A DNA stretch of 64,000 bases from Gemmata massiliana (GCF_901538265.1 NZ_LR593886.1:7771738-7835737), one strand, 5' to 3'; shown: positions 36,939 to 45,608, numbered from the stretch's first letter. Notes: a model not told the origin generated them from the sequence alone. Translations and numbers: made by a program.

Positions 36939-37154
36939 ATGGCAACCGAACCCGAGCGCGCAGTACAAGCTCGTTCTTGGCGCCGCACCGCACGCGGCGT
37001 GTGCTACGGGATCGGCGCAACGGTCGGGGCCTGGTGTGTGTTGGTGGGGTTCCTCCAGATCACCCGATTCGGACCAGAAACGGCTGGTGCCGCCCTCTTC
37101 GCCGGAGGTGGCCTACTCTTCGTGCTCTTGGGAAATGGGTTCCGCGAAAGGTGA
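36939..37154 (+). CDS. small membrane protein, two helices
   Basis: 71 residues from ATG 36939. A basic N-terminus is followed by two hydrophobic segments (GIGATVGAWCVLVGFLQI and AGAALFAGGGLLFVLLG) and an Arg-containing end. No family is recognised. It is the last gene before the hairpin-rich non-coding kilobase. Confidence 0.55.
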   Translation: MATEPERAVQARSWRRTARGVCYGIGATVGAWCVLVGFLQITRFGPETAGAALFAGGGLLFVLLGNGFRER

Positions 37155-37178
37155 GATTCCCTCAAACCTAATCGCCGC

Positions 37179-37598
37179 GTGTGTCGATCTCCGACACGCA
37201 CCAAATCTGGGGCACGGTGAAATCCTTAGAAATGAAGGATTTCAGGTTGTTAGATGACTCGAAAACTGGCACTTCTTGGACTTACTATTGCTAGAACGAT
37301 ATTGCAATTTGGTAGGAACTGGGAAACGCTAGAAATCCTAGGAATTCGATCCAAAAACCATCATCTTTTAGGGGTGGATCGAAGGAGCCGAATTCGACCG
37401 AGCGTTCGAGTGCAAGATCGCAAATCGGGCGAACCATAAAGTGCTTGAATTCCCAGGGGATGGTGCCAATTCGGACGCCAAAACAGGGCATTTCGGGCGA
37501 ACCGTAAAGATCTTCTTTACGGTTGCCGTCGTGGGCAGTTGGCAGGAAACGACGCAGACATTTAGGGGGCTTTGGATCGCCTTAAAACCAAGGCGATC
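37179..37598. repeat. first part of a stem-loop array, five strong hairpins
   Basis: No gene is supported. Perfect inverted repeats occur one after another: GTGTCG/CGACAC (37181-37197), GAAATCCTT/AAGGATTTC (37219-37243), TTCGATCCA/TGGATCGAA (37345-37383), AACCGTAAAG/CTTTACGGTT (37500-37524) and GATCGCCTT/AAGGCGATC (37575-37598). Stem lengths are 6-10 bp with loops of 5-21 bases. The stem sequences differ from each other. This density is unlike the rest of the window. Confidence 0.75.
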
Positions 37599-37721
37599 GG
37601 CCGTTTTTAGGGGTGCAAAATGGGCATTTTTAGGGAGTGTCATTTGTTCACTGTACTCGGTCGCACGTGAAACTGAAATGCAACCGGCGGGATGCGTGAT
37701 TGCGGGCCTCACTCTGTTCGT

Positions 37722-38084
37722 GTAACCAACGGTTACGGGAGCGTGTCAAAGGATGTTCCGGATCGTAACACCCTTTGAACCGTAAAGGAGAAGTTGACGG
37801 TTGCGGGCCGGCTCCAGTTGTGAACTTCTCGTTCGTAACTGCGGATCAGCGCCAAGGGTGTATGCAGTACATACACCTTTGAACCATGACCTTCTCGGTC
37901 ACAGTTGCGGGCCGGCTCCAGTTGTGGGCGAGAAGCCCACAACTGCGGATCAGCGCGAAGAGGCTCAGTTGCAACCATCGTGGTTACAACTGAGCTGCGT
38001 AACCATCGTGGTTACGCAGGCGGGCCATCTGTTGCGTTCTCGGCAACGGTTGCGGGCCAGTCGTGTCGGAGATCAACACGACTG
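37722..38084. repeat. second part of the stem-loop array with 104-bp direct repeat
   Basis: Nine hairpins lie end to end: 37722-37736, 37746-37778, 37815-37841, 37853-37881, 37887-37901, 37919-37945, 37964-37994, 37995-38019, with 38029-38049 and 38058-38084 closing the run. TTGCGGGCCGGCTCCAGTTG repeats at 37801 and 37905, and AACTGCGGATCAGCGC at 37837 and 37941, a period of 104. Between them the two hairpins keep an 11-bp stem but differ in sequence: two A-T pairs become G-C pairs, two wobble pairs become Watson-Crick pairs, and the loop TTCTC becomes GAGAA. No coding frame explains this. Confidence 0.85.
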
Positions 38085-38152
38085 CCACCTTCTCGGGGTC
38101 GGTTGTGGTCAGAGACGGGAATTTGCGTTTCGCTGGATGTGCCAATGTTAAA

Positions 38153-38701
38153 TCAACTGAAATTCCGATCGGTGGACGAAGCGGGTGCAGGCTCGACAAT
38201 ATGAGTCCGCTTAGTTGCTTCGCTGAACCGGAATCGCTGCCCTCGCGTCGCGATCCAAACGAGTGTAGTCGCCGCCAGCGCGAGGTAGAAAACGGCAACG
38301 GCCGCCAGGGTCAGCGCGCCCTCCCAAACCTGGACGGCGCTGCGCGCGTGCCCCGAAGCCCGTTCCGCGTCTTCGTAAGCGTTGAGCGCGAGCATCGACA
38401 AGCTGACCATCGCGTATGCCGAAACCGCGATAAAGATCCGCACGGACCAGCTCCAGCGTCCACTTAGCGCGTGCGCGGCGACTGAAGCCATGATGCAAAA
38501 GAACACTCCGAGCTGAGCGACGAACGCTGTTGCCCAGGACGCGCCGGACGCGAGCCAATCCGGGTCGCTCGGGGTGAGGTGGCGCGGGATCACGAGAAGG
38601 AAGTACGTCGTCGCCCCCGTCAGCGCCGCGCACGCCAGCACTACAATCGCGAGGTGTGGGTTAATGTGTAACTGCCGTCTCATTCGGAATTCCGCTTTCA
38701 T
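38153..38701 (-). CDS. integral membrane protein, four helices
   Basis: 182 residues from ATG 38701, preceded on its strand by GGGAGTAGTGGGACAG; a second ATG at 38683 is also possible. Four hydrophobic helices are seen: AIVVLACAALTGATTYFLL, WATAFVAQLGVFFCIMASV, VRIFIAVSAYAMVSLSMLAL and ALTLAAVAVFYLALAATTLV. A short acidic loop lies between helices 3 and 4. It resembles small uncharacterised inner-membrane proteins. Its 3' end lies 68 bases from the hairpin array, in which its transcript may end. Confidence 0.7.
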   Translation of the reverse strand: MKAEFRMRRQLHINPHLAIVVLACAALTGATTYFLLVIPRHLTPSDPDWLASGASWATAFVAQLGVFFCIMASVAAHALSGRWSWSVRIFIAVSAYAMVSLSMLALNAYEDAERASGHARSAVQVWEGALTLAAVAVFYLALAATTLVWIATRGQRFRFSEATKRTHIVEPAPASSTDRNFS

Positions 38702-38946
38702 CTGTCCCACTACTCCCGAGTACCACGCGCAATTGCTCCGCTGCGGGGGGGAGGAAATTAAACGCCACAACGGGAAGGGAACAGAGTAGTTGGGAGCTAG
38801 GGCGGAAGCAACTGCCTCTCAGTTCTCGACGAAGTGACCTGCTCAGCTCGCTACGAAGTAGATCACATGTACGATTGCGGTCCCTCGGAACAGAACCAAG
38901 AGCCAGACCAGAACCGGCGCTCCGCGGGAACCCAGGACGTGTCCAA

Positions 38947-41900
38947 TTAACGAACCGGGCGCGGGGGCGGAGCGACGGTTGGGTACTTGGCCCGCTCGGT
39001 TCGCCACTTGGCGAGTTCGGTGGGTTGGTTCGTCGCGGTGTACAGTTCGATGAGTCGGTCAACCGCGTCCGGCAGAAGAGCTTTTTGTGAGCCGGGGATT
39101 TTATCGGCCCGCGCGCGGAGCCCCTCGTACCCCCCGACGAGAAGCGGGGCTGCCGCCTCGAACTGCTTCCGCCCCACCGCGACCGCGCCGAGCAGGGACT
39201 TGGTTTGGAACGTCCGCCAGTCGTCCGGTAACTTCTTTTCGCGGATCGTCAGGCACTCGCGCAGAACCGTCTCGGCCTCCGGAAACTTGCGCGCGACGAG
39301 CAGGGCCTCGCCCAGTCCGGCGCGCGTCCGCGCCAGGTCCGGGTCGTCGGGTTTCAGCAGCGGGCGCGTGGCCGCGAGCAGGTCGCGGTACGTCGCAGCC
39401 GCGCGATCGAGTTGGTTGTCCTTCAGATACGCGGCCCCCAAATACTGTGTCACCGTTTGCGTGTCCGGTGCGACCGCCCCGAATTTCTCCCGGAACGCGG
39501 TGGCGACCTGTTCGTGGAGGCGCACCGCGTCCCCGGTGCGCCCCACCGAACCGTATGCGAGGGCCAGGTTCGCCATCGTGACCAACAGGTCGCGGTGGTC
39601 CGGGTCGAGCTTGGCCTTTTGAACGACTAGGAGTTGTTCGAGCAGCGGGATCGCGTCGGTCGCTCGGCCCGCCGTATCGTATGCGGACGCGAGCTGTGCG
39701 GTCGTCCGCTGCACCCCGGTGTCGTCCTCGGGGCCGACCTTTTTCCGCGCCGCGAGGGCCCGTTCCAGTACCGGGATCGCTTCGTCCAACTTGCCGGCGA
39801 CCCGGAGCGCCACACCGAGGTCGTGGGTCGCGGCGAGCGTCGTTTTGTGCACCGGCCCGAGTTTCGTGGCCGCGAGGTTCACCACTTCGCGGAGCAGCGC
39901 GAGCGCGTCCGCGGGCCGGCTCAGGTAGCTGTAGGTCATGGCCAGGTCTTGCATGGCCGTGAGCACGGCCTCGGTGTTCGGCTCCTTGGCACTTTTCGCG
40001 CGCTTCAGCGCCTCCGCGCTCACGGGCAGCGCGTCGGGCGCCCGGCCGAACTGGTAGCAGGTCTGGGCCAGCTTGCTCATCACGTCGAGCGTCCGGTGGT
40101 GGGTCGGGCCGAACTTGTCCTCGATCCGGGCCAGCGTTTCGCGCTGCAGGTCAATGGCCTTGGCCGTGTTTCCGGACTCGGCGTAGGCCCGGCCCAGGAA
40201 GTTCACGGCCAGGAGCGTGTCGGGGTGGTCGAAGCCCTTGTTCGTCCTCGTGAGGGCCACGGCCTCTTCGTGCAGCGTCACCGCGTCGCCCGTGCGGCCC
40301 GCGGCCTGGTACAGCATCGCCAGGTTCGTGATCGAGTTGATGAAGTCGACGTGATCCGGCGACCACGATTTCCGCATCCCGGCCAGTGCCTGTTCTGCGA
40401 GCGGGATCGCGTCGCCCAGCCGGTTGGCGCTCCAGTACCGGCCGGCCAGTTGGGTCATCGTCATCAGGGTGTCGGGGTGCTCCGGCCCGAGTACGGACCG
40501 GCGCCGCGCGAGCAGATCCTCGCTCACCCGAACGGCCTCGTCGACCCGGTCCGATTGCCCTAGTGCGAACGCCAGCCGATGCATCACGTCGAGCGCGTCG
40601 GGGGCGTTCGGTCCGAGTTCCTTCTGGTAGTCGGCCAGGGCCTTTTCCTGCAGCGCGGCCGCGCGGTCCGGCAACCCGAGTCCGAAGAACGTTTGGCCCA
40701 GCGCGTCCCGGAGCCGTGCGCGCGCGAGGGCGCTCATGTCCTTATCCCCATCGAGTTGCGTAGCGGCCCGCTCGAGGAGATCGACGACCTTGAGCTGGCG
40801 CCCGTCCTCGGCCGGATCCGGCTTACGGAACGCATTCACGAGGTAGTCGGAAGTAGCAGCGGCCTGTTTCTGGGCCGTTTCCGCCTTCGCTTGCGCGTGC
40901 TTTGAATCGGCGAGCGCCCGTTCGGTTTCCTTCTGTGACCGCTCGGCGTCTTCCCGCGCGTGTTCGGCCTGCGCGAGCCGCTCCCGGGCCAGGCCCTCGG
41001 CCCCCAGCGCGCGCCGCAGCCCCCAGGAGGTGCCGACGATGCCGCACACGAGCGCGAGAAAAACCAGCACGCCCGCGGCGACGGGGCCGCGGTTTCGGCG
41101 CGCGAACTTCCGCGCCTTGTACCACCGGGTCGGCGGGCGCGCCTCGACCGGTTCGTCGGCGAGGTACCTCTGAACGTCGCGCGCCAGCCCGCCGACGCTG
41201 TCGTAGCGCCGGTCCCGGTCCTTCTCGATTGCCCGCATCACCACCCAATCGAGTTCCCCGCGCAGCGCCTGCACCAGTTCGGCCGGCCCGGTGCTGCGGT
41301 TGGCAGCGATGAGCGGGCGGGCGTCGGCCGTGCTCAGCTTCGTGCTCGGGCGCGGCGGTTCGACCTCCCGAACCATTCGCAGCGCCTCCAGGATCGTCGC
41401 CCGCTTGAGCTGCTGGGCGTCGATCGGGAGCAGCCCGATCAGCAGCTCGTAGAGCACCACCCCGAGCGCGTACACGTCGGTCCGCGTGTCGACGTCGACC
41501 GCGAGCGGGTCGGCCTGTTCGGGGGACATGTACGCGGGCGTGCCCACGACGGCCCCGAAATCCTGGATGCTCTGGTCCGTCAGCTTCAGCTCGGTCGCCT
41601 TGGCCACGCCGAAGTCGATGACCTTCGGGGTCGGGCGCCCGTCGACCTCGGTGACGAGGATGTTGCCCGGTTTCAGGTCGCGGTGGATGATCCCCTTCTG
41701 GTGCGCGTGCTGTACGGCCCGGCACACCGAGACGAACAGCTCGAGGCGCGCGCCCACCGGGAGCCGGTGCCGGTCGCAGTACGCGGTGACCGGTACCCCG
41801 CGCACCAGCTCCATGACGAAGAACGGTTGCCCCGCGCTCGTGGTCCCGCCGTCGTACACGCGGGCGATGTTCGGGTGGTCCATCAGAGCCAGCGCCTGGC

Positions 41901-42375
41901 GCTCGGCGTCGAACCGGGCCAGCACGTCCTTCGAGTCCGCTCCGACCTTGATGAGCTTGAGCGCGACTTGCCGCTTAACGGGCTCGGTCTGGTCGGCGAG
42001 GTACACGGTCCCCATCCCGCCCGTGCCGATGACCTCGACGAGCGCGTACCGGTCGGCGACGACGGTCCCGATGCGCTCGCCCTTTTGGGGCGCCGGTGCG
42101 GGGGCCGAGGAAACTAACGTGTCCTCGACCGGCGCCGCGGGCACTTGTCGCGAGAGGGCGCCGGCCGGAGACACGACCGTTGCGGACGGGTTCGACGGAG
42201 GAAGAAGGGTGCGGTCGGTGTCGACGGCGCTCCCGGACTCGTCCGGCGCGCGGAGCAGGGCCTCGACGCGCGCACGGAGTTCCGTGTCGCCCGCGCACGC
42301 CTCGTCGAGGTACGCGGCCCGGGCCGCGGGATCAGGCCGTTCGGACGCCGAAAGGAAGATCTCCCGCTCGATCAT
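38947..42375 (-). CDS. serine/threonine protein kinase with TPR repeats
   Basis: 1142 residues. Residues 1-45 are a helical module common at the start of planctomycete kinases. The kinase domain (about 110-375) has VIGTGGMGTVYLA, Lys140, IIHRDLKPGNILV, VIDFGVAKA and AYMSPEQAD, so it should be active. One membrane helix near 425-447 (AAGVLVFLALVCGIVGTSWG) is followed by a coiled coil and about 12 tetratricopeptide units, many with A-L-G-x-x-H-P-D-T, as in kinesin-light-chain-like TPRs. It is probably a membrane signalling hub. No neighbour is clearly in its operon. Confidence 0.92.
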   Translation of the reverse strand: MIEREIFLSASERPDPAARAAYLDEACAGDTELRARVEALLRAPDESGSAVDTDRTLLPPSNPSATVVSPAGALSRQVPAAPVEDTLVSSAPAPAPQKGERIGTVVADRYALVEVIGTGGMGTVYLADQTEPVKRQVALKLIKVGADSKDVLARFDAERQALALMDHPNIARVYDGGTTSAGQPFFVMELVRGVPVTAYCDRHRLPVGARLELFVSVCRAVQHAHQKGIIHRDLKPGNILVTEVDGRPTPKVIDFGVAKATELKLTDQSIQDFGAVVGTPAYMSPEQADPLAVDVDTRTDVYALGVVLYELLIGLLPIDAQQLKRATILEALRMVREVEPPRPSTKLSTADARPLIAANRSTGPAELVQALRGELDWVVMRAIEKDRDRRYDSVGGLARDVQRYLADEPVEARPPTRWYKARKFARRNRGPVAAGVLVFLALVCGIVGTSWGLRRALGAEGLARERLAQAEHAREDAERSQKETERALADSKHAQAKAETAQKQAAATSDYLVNAFRKPDPAEDGRQLKVVDLLERAATQLDGDKDMSALARARLRDALGQTFFGLGLPDRAAALQEKALADYQKELGPNAPDALDVMHRLAFALGQSDRVDEAVRVSEDLLARRRSVLGPEHPDTLMTMTQLAGRYWSANRLGDAIPLAEQALAGMRKSWSPDHVDFINSITNLAMLYQAAGRTGDAVTLHEEAVALTRTNKGFDHPDTLLAVNFLGRAYAESGNTAKAIDLQRETLARIEDKFGPTHHRTLDVMSKLAQTCYQFGRAPDALPVSAEALKRAKSAKEPNTEAVLTAMQDLAMTYSYLSRPADALALLREVVNLAATKLGPVHKTTLAATHDLGVALRVAGKLDEAIPVLERALAARKKVGPEDDTGVQRTTAQLASAYDTAGRATDAIPLLEQLLVVQKAKLDPDHRDLLVTMANLALAYGSVGRTGDAVRLHEQVATAFREKFGAVAPDTQTVTQYLGAAYLKDNQLDRAAATYRDLLAATRPLLKPDDPDLARTRAGLGEALLVARKFPEAETVLRECLTIREKKLPDDWRTFQTKSLLGAVAVGRKQFEAAAPLLVGGYEGLRARADKIPGSQKALLPDAVDRLIELYTATNQPTELAKWRTERAKYPTVAPPPRPVR

Positions 42376-42607
42376 TTGAGGGTTCCACTGGAATATCGCC
42401 GGCGAGTCCGTCCGGAAGAAGGATATCCGGGCCGGTATGCCCCATCAACGAACCGGGCTTTTGATCAACCCGGAGTGCATGATTCGTTTCGCGGATTTAA
42501 ACAGGCAGAGATGAGTAGGTTCGCGGTCTCGTGCGGCCGTTGTATCCGGGATTTATGCCCGTATCCGGAGTGACAAAGCCATTCGGATCGTCGCTCGTCC
42601 CAGTGTC

Positions 42608-42916
42608 TCATTCCAGTGGCAGGGATAGCTTCGCCCCGGACGGGTGCGTCAGTTCGAGCATCCCCTTTACCACGGCCGCGTTCACCAACGAGTAAATCAT
42701 GAACCGGCCGTCCTTCACGAAGGTCACCAGTTCCGCGTCCTTCATGATCTTGAGGTGGTGCGACACGTTCACCATCTCGGTGCTCAATTCGGTCGCGAGC
42801 TGGGTCACCGTTTTGTCGCCCGCTACTAGCGCCTGGATCAGTGCGAGGCGGGTCGGCTCGCCACACGCAGCGAACCAGTCGGTTTGCGTGGACGCTGGGG
42901 CTTTGGTGCGGGCCAT
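42608..42916 (-). CDS. ArsR-family transcriptional regulator
   Basis: 102 residues. Winged helix: ACGEPTRLALIQALVAGDKT, then the recognition helix VTQLATELSTEMVNVSHHLK and the wing VTFVKDGRFMIYSL. The metal-binding ELCVCD motif of ArsR/SmtB sensors is absent, so it is not a plain metal sensor. It likely represses a nearby gene, but the promoter it controls cannot be told from this window. Confidence 0.85.
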   Translation of the reverse strand: MARTKAPASTQTDWFAACGEPTRLALIQALVAGDKTVTQLATELSTEMVNVSHHLKIMKDAELVTFVKDGRFMIYSLVNAAVVKGMLELTHPSGAKLSLPLE

Positions 42917-42989
42917 CAGATCTCGATGTGTAAGTGGGGAGCCAAGGCGTGGAACCGCGTGTGGAGAGCAAATGCAGGACCGGTTCGCA

Positions 42990-43199
42990 TCAGTCGCTCT
43001 CGGGATCTTCTAGCTCGATGTCGATACCTTCCGCTCTAAAGAACTCGCGAAGGGCGCGTTCAATCACCGCGGATTTCGTGGGCTTTGCTTTGAACTGATC
43101 GCGGTACTTCCGCATGGCCGCACCAACATCGGCGGAAGGTCTATAGCTAATGGGCTTTGCGTCATCATCGGCGCTGCCCGACTCTTTCTTTTTCGCCAT
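42990..43199 (-). CDS. small CopG/BrnA-like ribbon-helix-helix protein
   Basis: 69 residues from ATG 43199 (an upstream in-frame start at 43208 adds three). KPISYRPSADVGAAMRKYRD followed by KPTKSAVIERALREFF fits a ribbon-helix-helix DNA-binding fold, and the tail is acidic (ELEDPESD). Such proteins are often antitoxins, but no toxin gene is adjacent. It marks the left side of the second island and runs away from the strong promoter at 43302. Confidence 0.6.
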   Translation of the reverse strand: MAKKKESGSADDDAKPISYRPSADVGAAMRKYRDQFKAKPTKSAVIERALREFFRAEGIDIELEDPESD

Positions 43200-43301
43200 A
43201 GTCAGCATTGTAAAGCCCCTCCGCTTTTGAAACTACTCCATTGTCTGCTGCGATTATCTACAAGTCAATCTTGGATGATTTGGTTTTCTAGATTTTCTTT
43301 A

Positions 43302-43330
43302 TTGACATGTATGACAAGTGTGTTTATCAT
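43302..43330 (+). promoter_or_regulatory. consensus housekeeping promoter
   Basis: TTGACA at 43302-43307, a 17-base spacer and TATCAT at 43325-43330 match the vegetative sigma consensus with one mismatch. It would drive the plus-strand SWIM gene at 43418 after a leader of about 80 bases. The surroundings are A+T-rich. Binding is not shown. Confidence 0.65.
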
Positions 43331-43417
43331 CCCCTTGTCGTCATAAACGACGCAGGCCGTTGGTGGCTGCAACCACCAACGGCCCACTTCCCAACCCCTC
43401 CTACAAGGGATTGAGCA

Positions 43418-43765
43418 ATGCCAGTTTACACAGAGCTGCTGCCCCCAACAAAGTCAGAGAAGCACGGCGCCCTGACCTGGGAACCGGCTCCCGACAACGC
43501 CCACTCGCACTTCGCGGGCGTGCTCACCATTACCGGGAAACGCGACCACTGCCAGTACCGGGTCGAGGAACACCCGGCCGACGAACCCGGGCGCGCGTTC
43601 GTGCTCTTCAAGCTGGATGCCGGGACCGATCGTACCGAGGATCGCTACGGGTGCTTCCTCGCGAACAACCACGCCAATCTGTGTGAGTGCCGCGGGTTCG
43701 TCGCAACGCGGCACTGCAAGCACATCGCCAGCCTCACCGAGCTGACCAAAGCCAAACGCATCTGA
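43418..43765 (+). CDS. SWIM-like zinc-finger protein
   Basis: 115 residues. The C-terminal part ends CLANN-type with NLCECRGFVATRHCKHIASL, the C-x-C-xn-C-x-H layout of SWIM zinc fingers, which bind DNA or proteins. The N-terminal 70 residues are a beta-rich domain. The gene has a strong promoter upstream and a cluster of hairpins directly after its stop. Its partner is unknown. Confidence 0.72.
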   Translation: MPVYTELLPPTKSEKHGALTWEPAPDNAHSHFAGVLTITGKRDHCQYRVEEHPADEPGRAFVLFKLDAGTDRTEDRYGCFLANNHANLCECRGFVATRHCKHIASLTELTKAKRI

Positions 43766-43770
43766 CCGAA

Positions 43771-44053
43771 ACGGGAATTCCCGTAACGGTCCCACCTGGG
43801 GGATGATGAAAGTTATCATCCCCCATTTACCCCGGTGATTCTGGGGGGTGCGGAGTTTCCGGCCCGGGCAGAAATGATCGGTGCCCGGTGAGGGAACTCC
43901 TCACTCCCCAACTCGGCCGGTCCTGAACCAGAAGTTGGCAACTGCCAACCAGAAGTTGGCAGTTGCGGGCGAGAAGCCCACAGTTCAGATGCCGGAATTC
44001 CGGCATCTGCCAGTCACCAGCCAGAAATTGACAACTGCGGGCATCTGGCCCGC
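43771..44053. repeat. hairpin cluster 2
   Basis: Between two genes lie, in order, the palindrome ACGGGAATTCCCGT (43771), an 11-bp stem TGGGGGATGAT/ATCATCCCCCA (43797-43825), CCGGGCA/TGCCCGG (43864-43888), GTGAGG/CCTCAC (43888-43904), GTTGGCA/TGCCAAC (43934-43949), GGGC-GAGAA-GCCC (43967-43979), a perfect 24-base palindrome from 43986 to 44009 with GCCGGAATTCCGGC at its centre, and GCGGGC/GCCCGC (44037-44053). CCAGAAGTTGGCA repeats at 43928 and 43949, with a diverged third copy at 44021. No gene is supported in 43766-44112. Confidence 0.8.
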
Positions 44054-44112
44054 GGTTCCGGACCACTCCGCGCGCTCTGAGGGGAGCGCGCCTCACGTTG
44101 AGGAGCCTCTTC

Positions 44113-44574
44113 ATGATCGCGGCAACGAAGAACGGGGAAAGGGCGAGCGTTCATTCGCCCTGCGAGCCCGCGTGCCCGACCTGCAACGGGCAGTTGTTCT
44201 TGGATACGGCTCCGGGCGGGGGTATCGAGCTGTTGTGTACCGGATGCGTCGCCTACGAACTCACACCCGCTCGGCCGTTCGCGCTCACAATCCAGGATCT
44301 ACCGCCCGCGCTGGTCTTTTTCCGTCCATCTGAGCGGGACGTGTACCGCGCCGTTCGTGCGCTCGGATCCCAGACACCCATGCCGGCCGACATCATCGAG
44401 CGGCTGAACAGCGAGTACGCGCAGCAGGAACCGAACCCGCTCAAAAGGAAGTTCGCGAGCCGGGTCACCGTGAGCCACGCCCTCACGACGCTCTGCCGCG
44501 CGGGGTTCGTTAAGCGGGCTATGAAGGGATGGGGCGCGTGCGCGGCCACCAACTCGAAAGGCGGTGCCCTGTGA
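44113..44574 (+). CDS. zinc-ribbon protein with winged-helix-like C-terminus
   Basis: 153 residues from ATG 44113, preceded by TTGAGGAGCC. CPTCNGQL and LLCTGC form a zinc ribbon in the first 50 residues. The C-terminal part (PADIIERLNSEY, then SRVTVSHALTTLCRAGFVKR) reads as a winged helix. It ends ...SKGGAL, and the stop overlaps the next GTG start (GTGA). It is probably a regulator of the island. Confidence 0.65.
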   Translation: MIAATKNGERASVHSPCEPACPTCNGQLFLDTAPGGGIELLCTGCVAYELTPARPFALTIQDLPPALVFFRPSERDVYRAVRALGSQTPMPADIIERLNSEYAQQEPNPLKRKFASRVTVSHALTTLCRAGFVKRAMKGWGACAATNSKGGAL

Positions 44575-44930
44575 CCCGCTGCAACAAGACCAAGCGGCAG
44601 TCCCGCGACCATTTGATCATCGCGGAACACCAACTCCGGCTACACGCGGCCGAATGGGTTGGGTCGATCCGCACCCTGATCAAAGCGCTCACGGCAGAAG
44701 TCGAGGCCGCCCATGACGCGGCCAAAGAAGGAACGCTCCTGGCGCGCGTCCTCGATCCCACCACGCTGAATGACGTGTACATCGCACTCGACGAGGCCGA
44801 CACCGCGGCCCTGAACCTGAACACCATCGGCTACGAACTGCCCGTGCCGAACCTGCTCGCCGCCAGCGCCCGCCTCAGCGCCAACCTGCCCCAACTCGTG
44901 ACCACTGGCGCGAAAGGCGGTGCGCTGTGA
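44571..44930 (+). CDS. hypothetical helical protein, 119 residues
   Basis: Starts at GTG 44571, overlapping the previous stop. Long helices dominate (EHQLRLHAAEWVGSIRTLIK, AAHDAAKEGTLLARVL). It ends ...AKGGAL, the same tail as the gene before, because both stops sit in AAAGGCGGTGC-x-CTGTGA, which also serves as the ribosome binding site of the next gene. No family is recognised. Confidence 0.6.
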   Translation: MTRCNKTKRQSRDHLIIAEHQLRLHAAEWVGSIRTLIKALTAEVEAAHDAAKEGTLLARVLDPTTLNDVYIALDEADTAALNLNTIGYELPVPNLLAASARLSANLPQLVTTGAKGGAL

Positions 44931-45244
44931 GCAAGAGTAACAGGGAGCAGGAGCGCATAGATCGCAACATCGGAGAGATGATCCAGTTGAGCCGCGATCC
45001 CGAGGTCAATCGACTCGCCCAGATCGTCCGCTCGGGCGGGCGGCTGCGGGACACGATCGCGCAGTTCCGACACGACCACCCGCCCGGCCACCGGTGCCCG
45101 TGCTGCAAACACATTCGTGAACACGACACCGGGCCGCCGAACTTCTTTGACTTCCTCGCCGCGATCCACGCGACCATCAGTTCGGCGTCATGTGTCGAGG
45201 AAGAGCGCCCGATGGGGCACATCGACTTCGAGAAATTTACTTAG
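44927..45244 (+). CDS. hypothetical protein with CPCC motif, 105 residues
   Basis: Starts at GTG 44927, overlapping the previous stop. A helical N-terminus is followed by HRCPCCKHIREHDTG, a possible zinc knuckle with His and Cys, then NFFDFLAAIHATI. Third gene of the coupled set. No family is recognised. Confidence 0.6.
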   Translation: MSKSNREQERIDRNIGEMIQLSRDPEVNRLAQIVRSGGRLRDTIAQFRHDHPPGHRCPCCKHIREHDTGPPNFFDFLAAIHATISSASCVEEERPMGHIDFEKFT

Positions 45245-45321
45245 CCCGATTGAGGCCGCGCAACTTTCACCGCGGATTCATCCCGGACTCGCGTCCCCTC
45301 ACCCCGACCAGAGGCCTACTT

Positions 45322-45607
45322 GTGAGTACGATCACCAACCCCGCGTCCGCATACCGGGTGCCCGAAGACTCGCACTACGTCGACATGCGCTGCACGTTCT
45401 GCGGGTGCAGTGATTTGGTTTACGTCTGCGCGTCGCTCCGAACCGCCCGTCTACGGGTGCGAGAACTGCTGCACGATGTTCACGAAGCGAACTCGCACGC
45501 CGCCCGTGAAGTGCCCCGCGTGCCTGGAGCCGTGCTTCTGGTTCAACGGCAAGGACGGCCGCGAACTCGTGTGCCCGAACTGCACGTGTTTCGCGCCCAC
45601 GTTCTGA
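45322..45607 (+). pseudogene. zinc-ribbon gene with a frameshift
   Basis: GTG 45322 opens MSTITNPASAYRVPEDSHYV, with CTFCGC, and reads on to about 45440. From there the coding sense continues in another frame (SEPPVYGCENCCTMFTKRTR, KCPACLEPCF, CPNCTC) to the stop at 45607. Joined, the protein has four CxxC groups, two zinc ribbons. The frameshift probably inactivates it. Confidence 0.55.
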
Positions 45608-45608
45608 A

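Noticed and set aside
37441..37725. 94-residue open frame in the hairpin region
   Set aside because: It runs through two perfect inverted repeats and has no motif or ribosome binding site; the hairpins explain the sequence better.
37722..38084. CRISPR array
   Set aside because: Units are palindromes with varying sequence, the direct repeat occurs only two to three times, spacers are not of constant length, and no cas gene is present.
37801..38151. 116-residue open frame across the stem-loop array
   Set aside because: Frames are open on both strands because of the repeats, and the two direct copies translate to different peptides.
42990..43199. Toxin-antitoxin pair
   Set aside because: The protein looks like an antitoxin, but no toxin-like gene is adjacent on the same strand.
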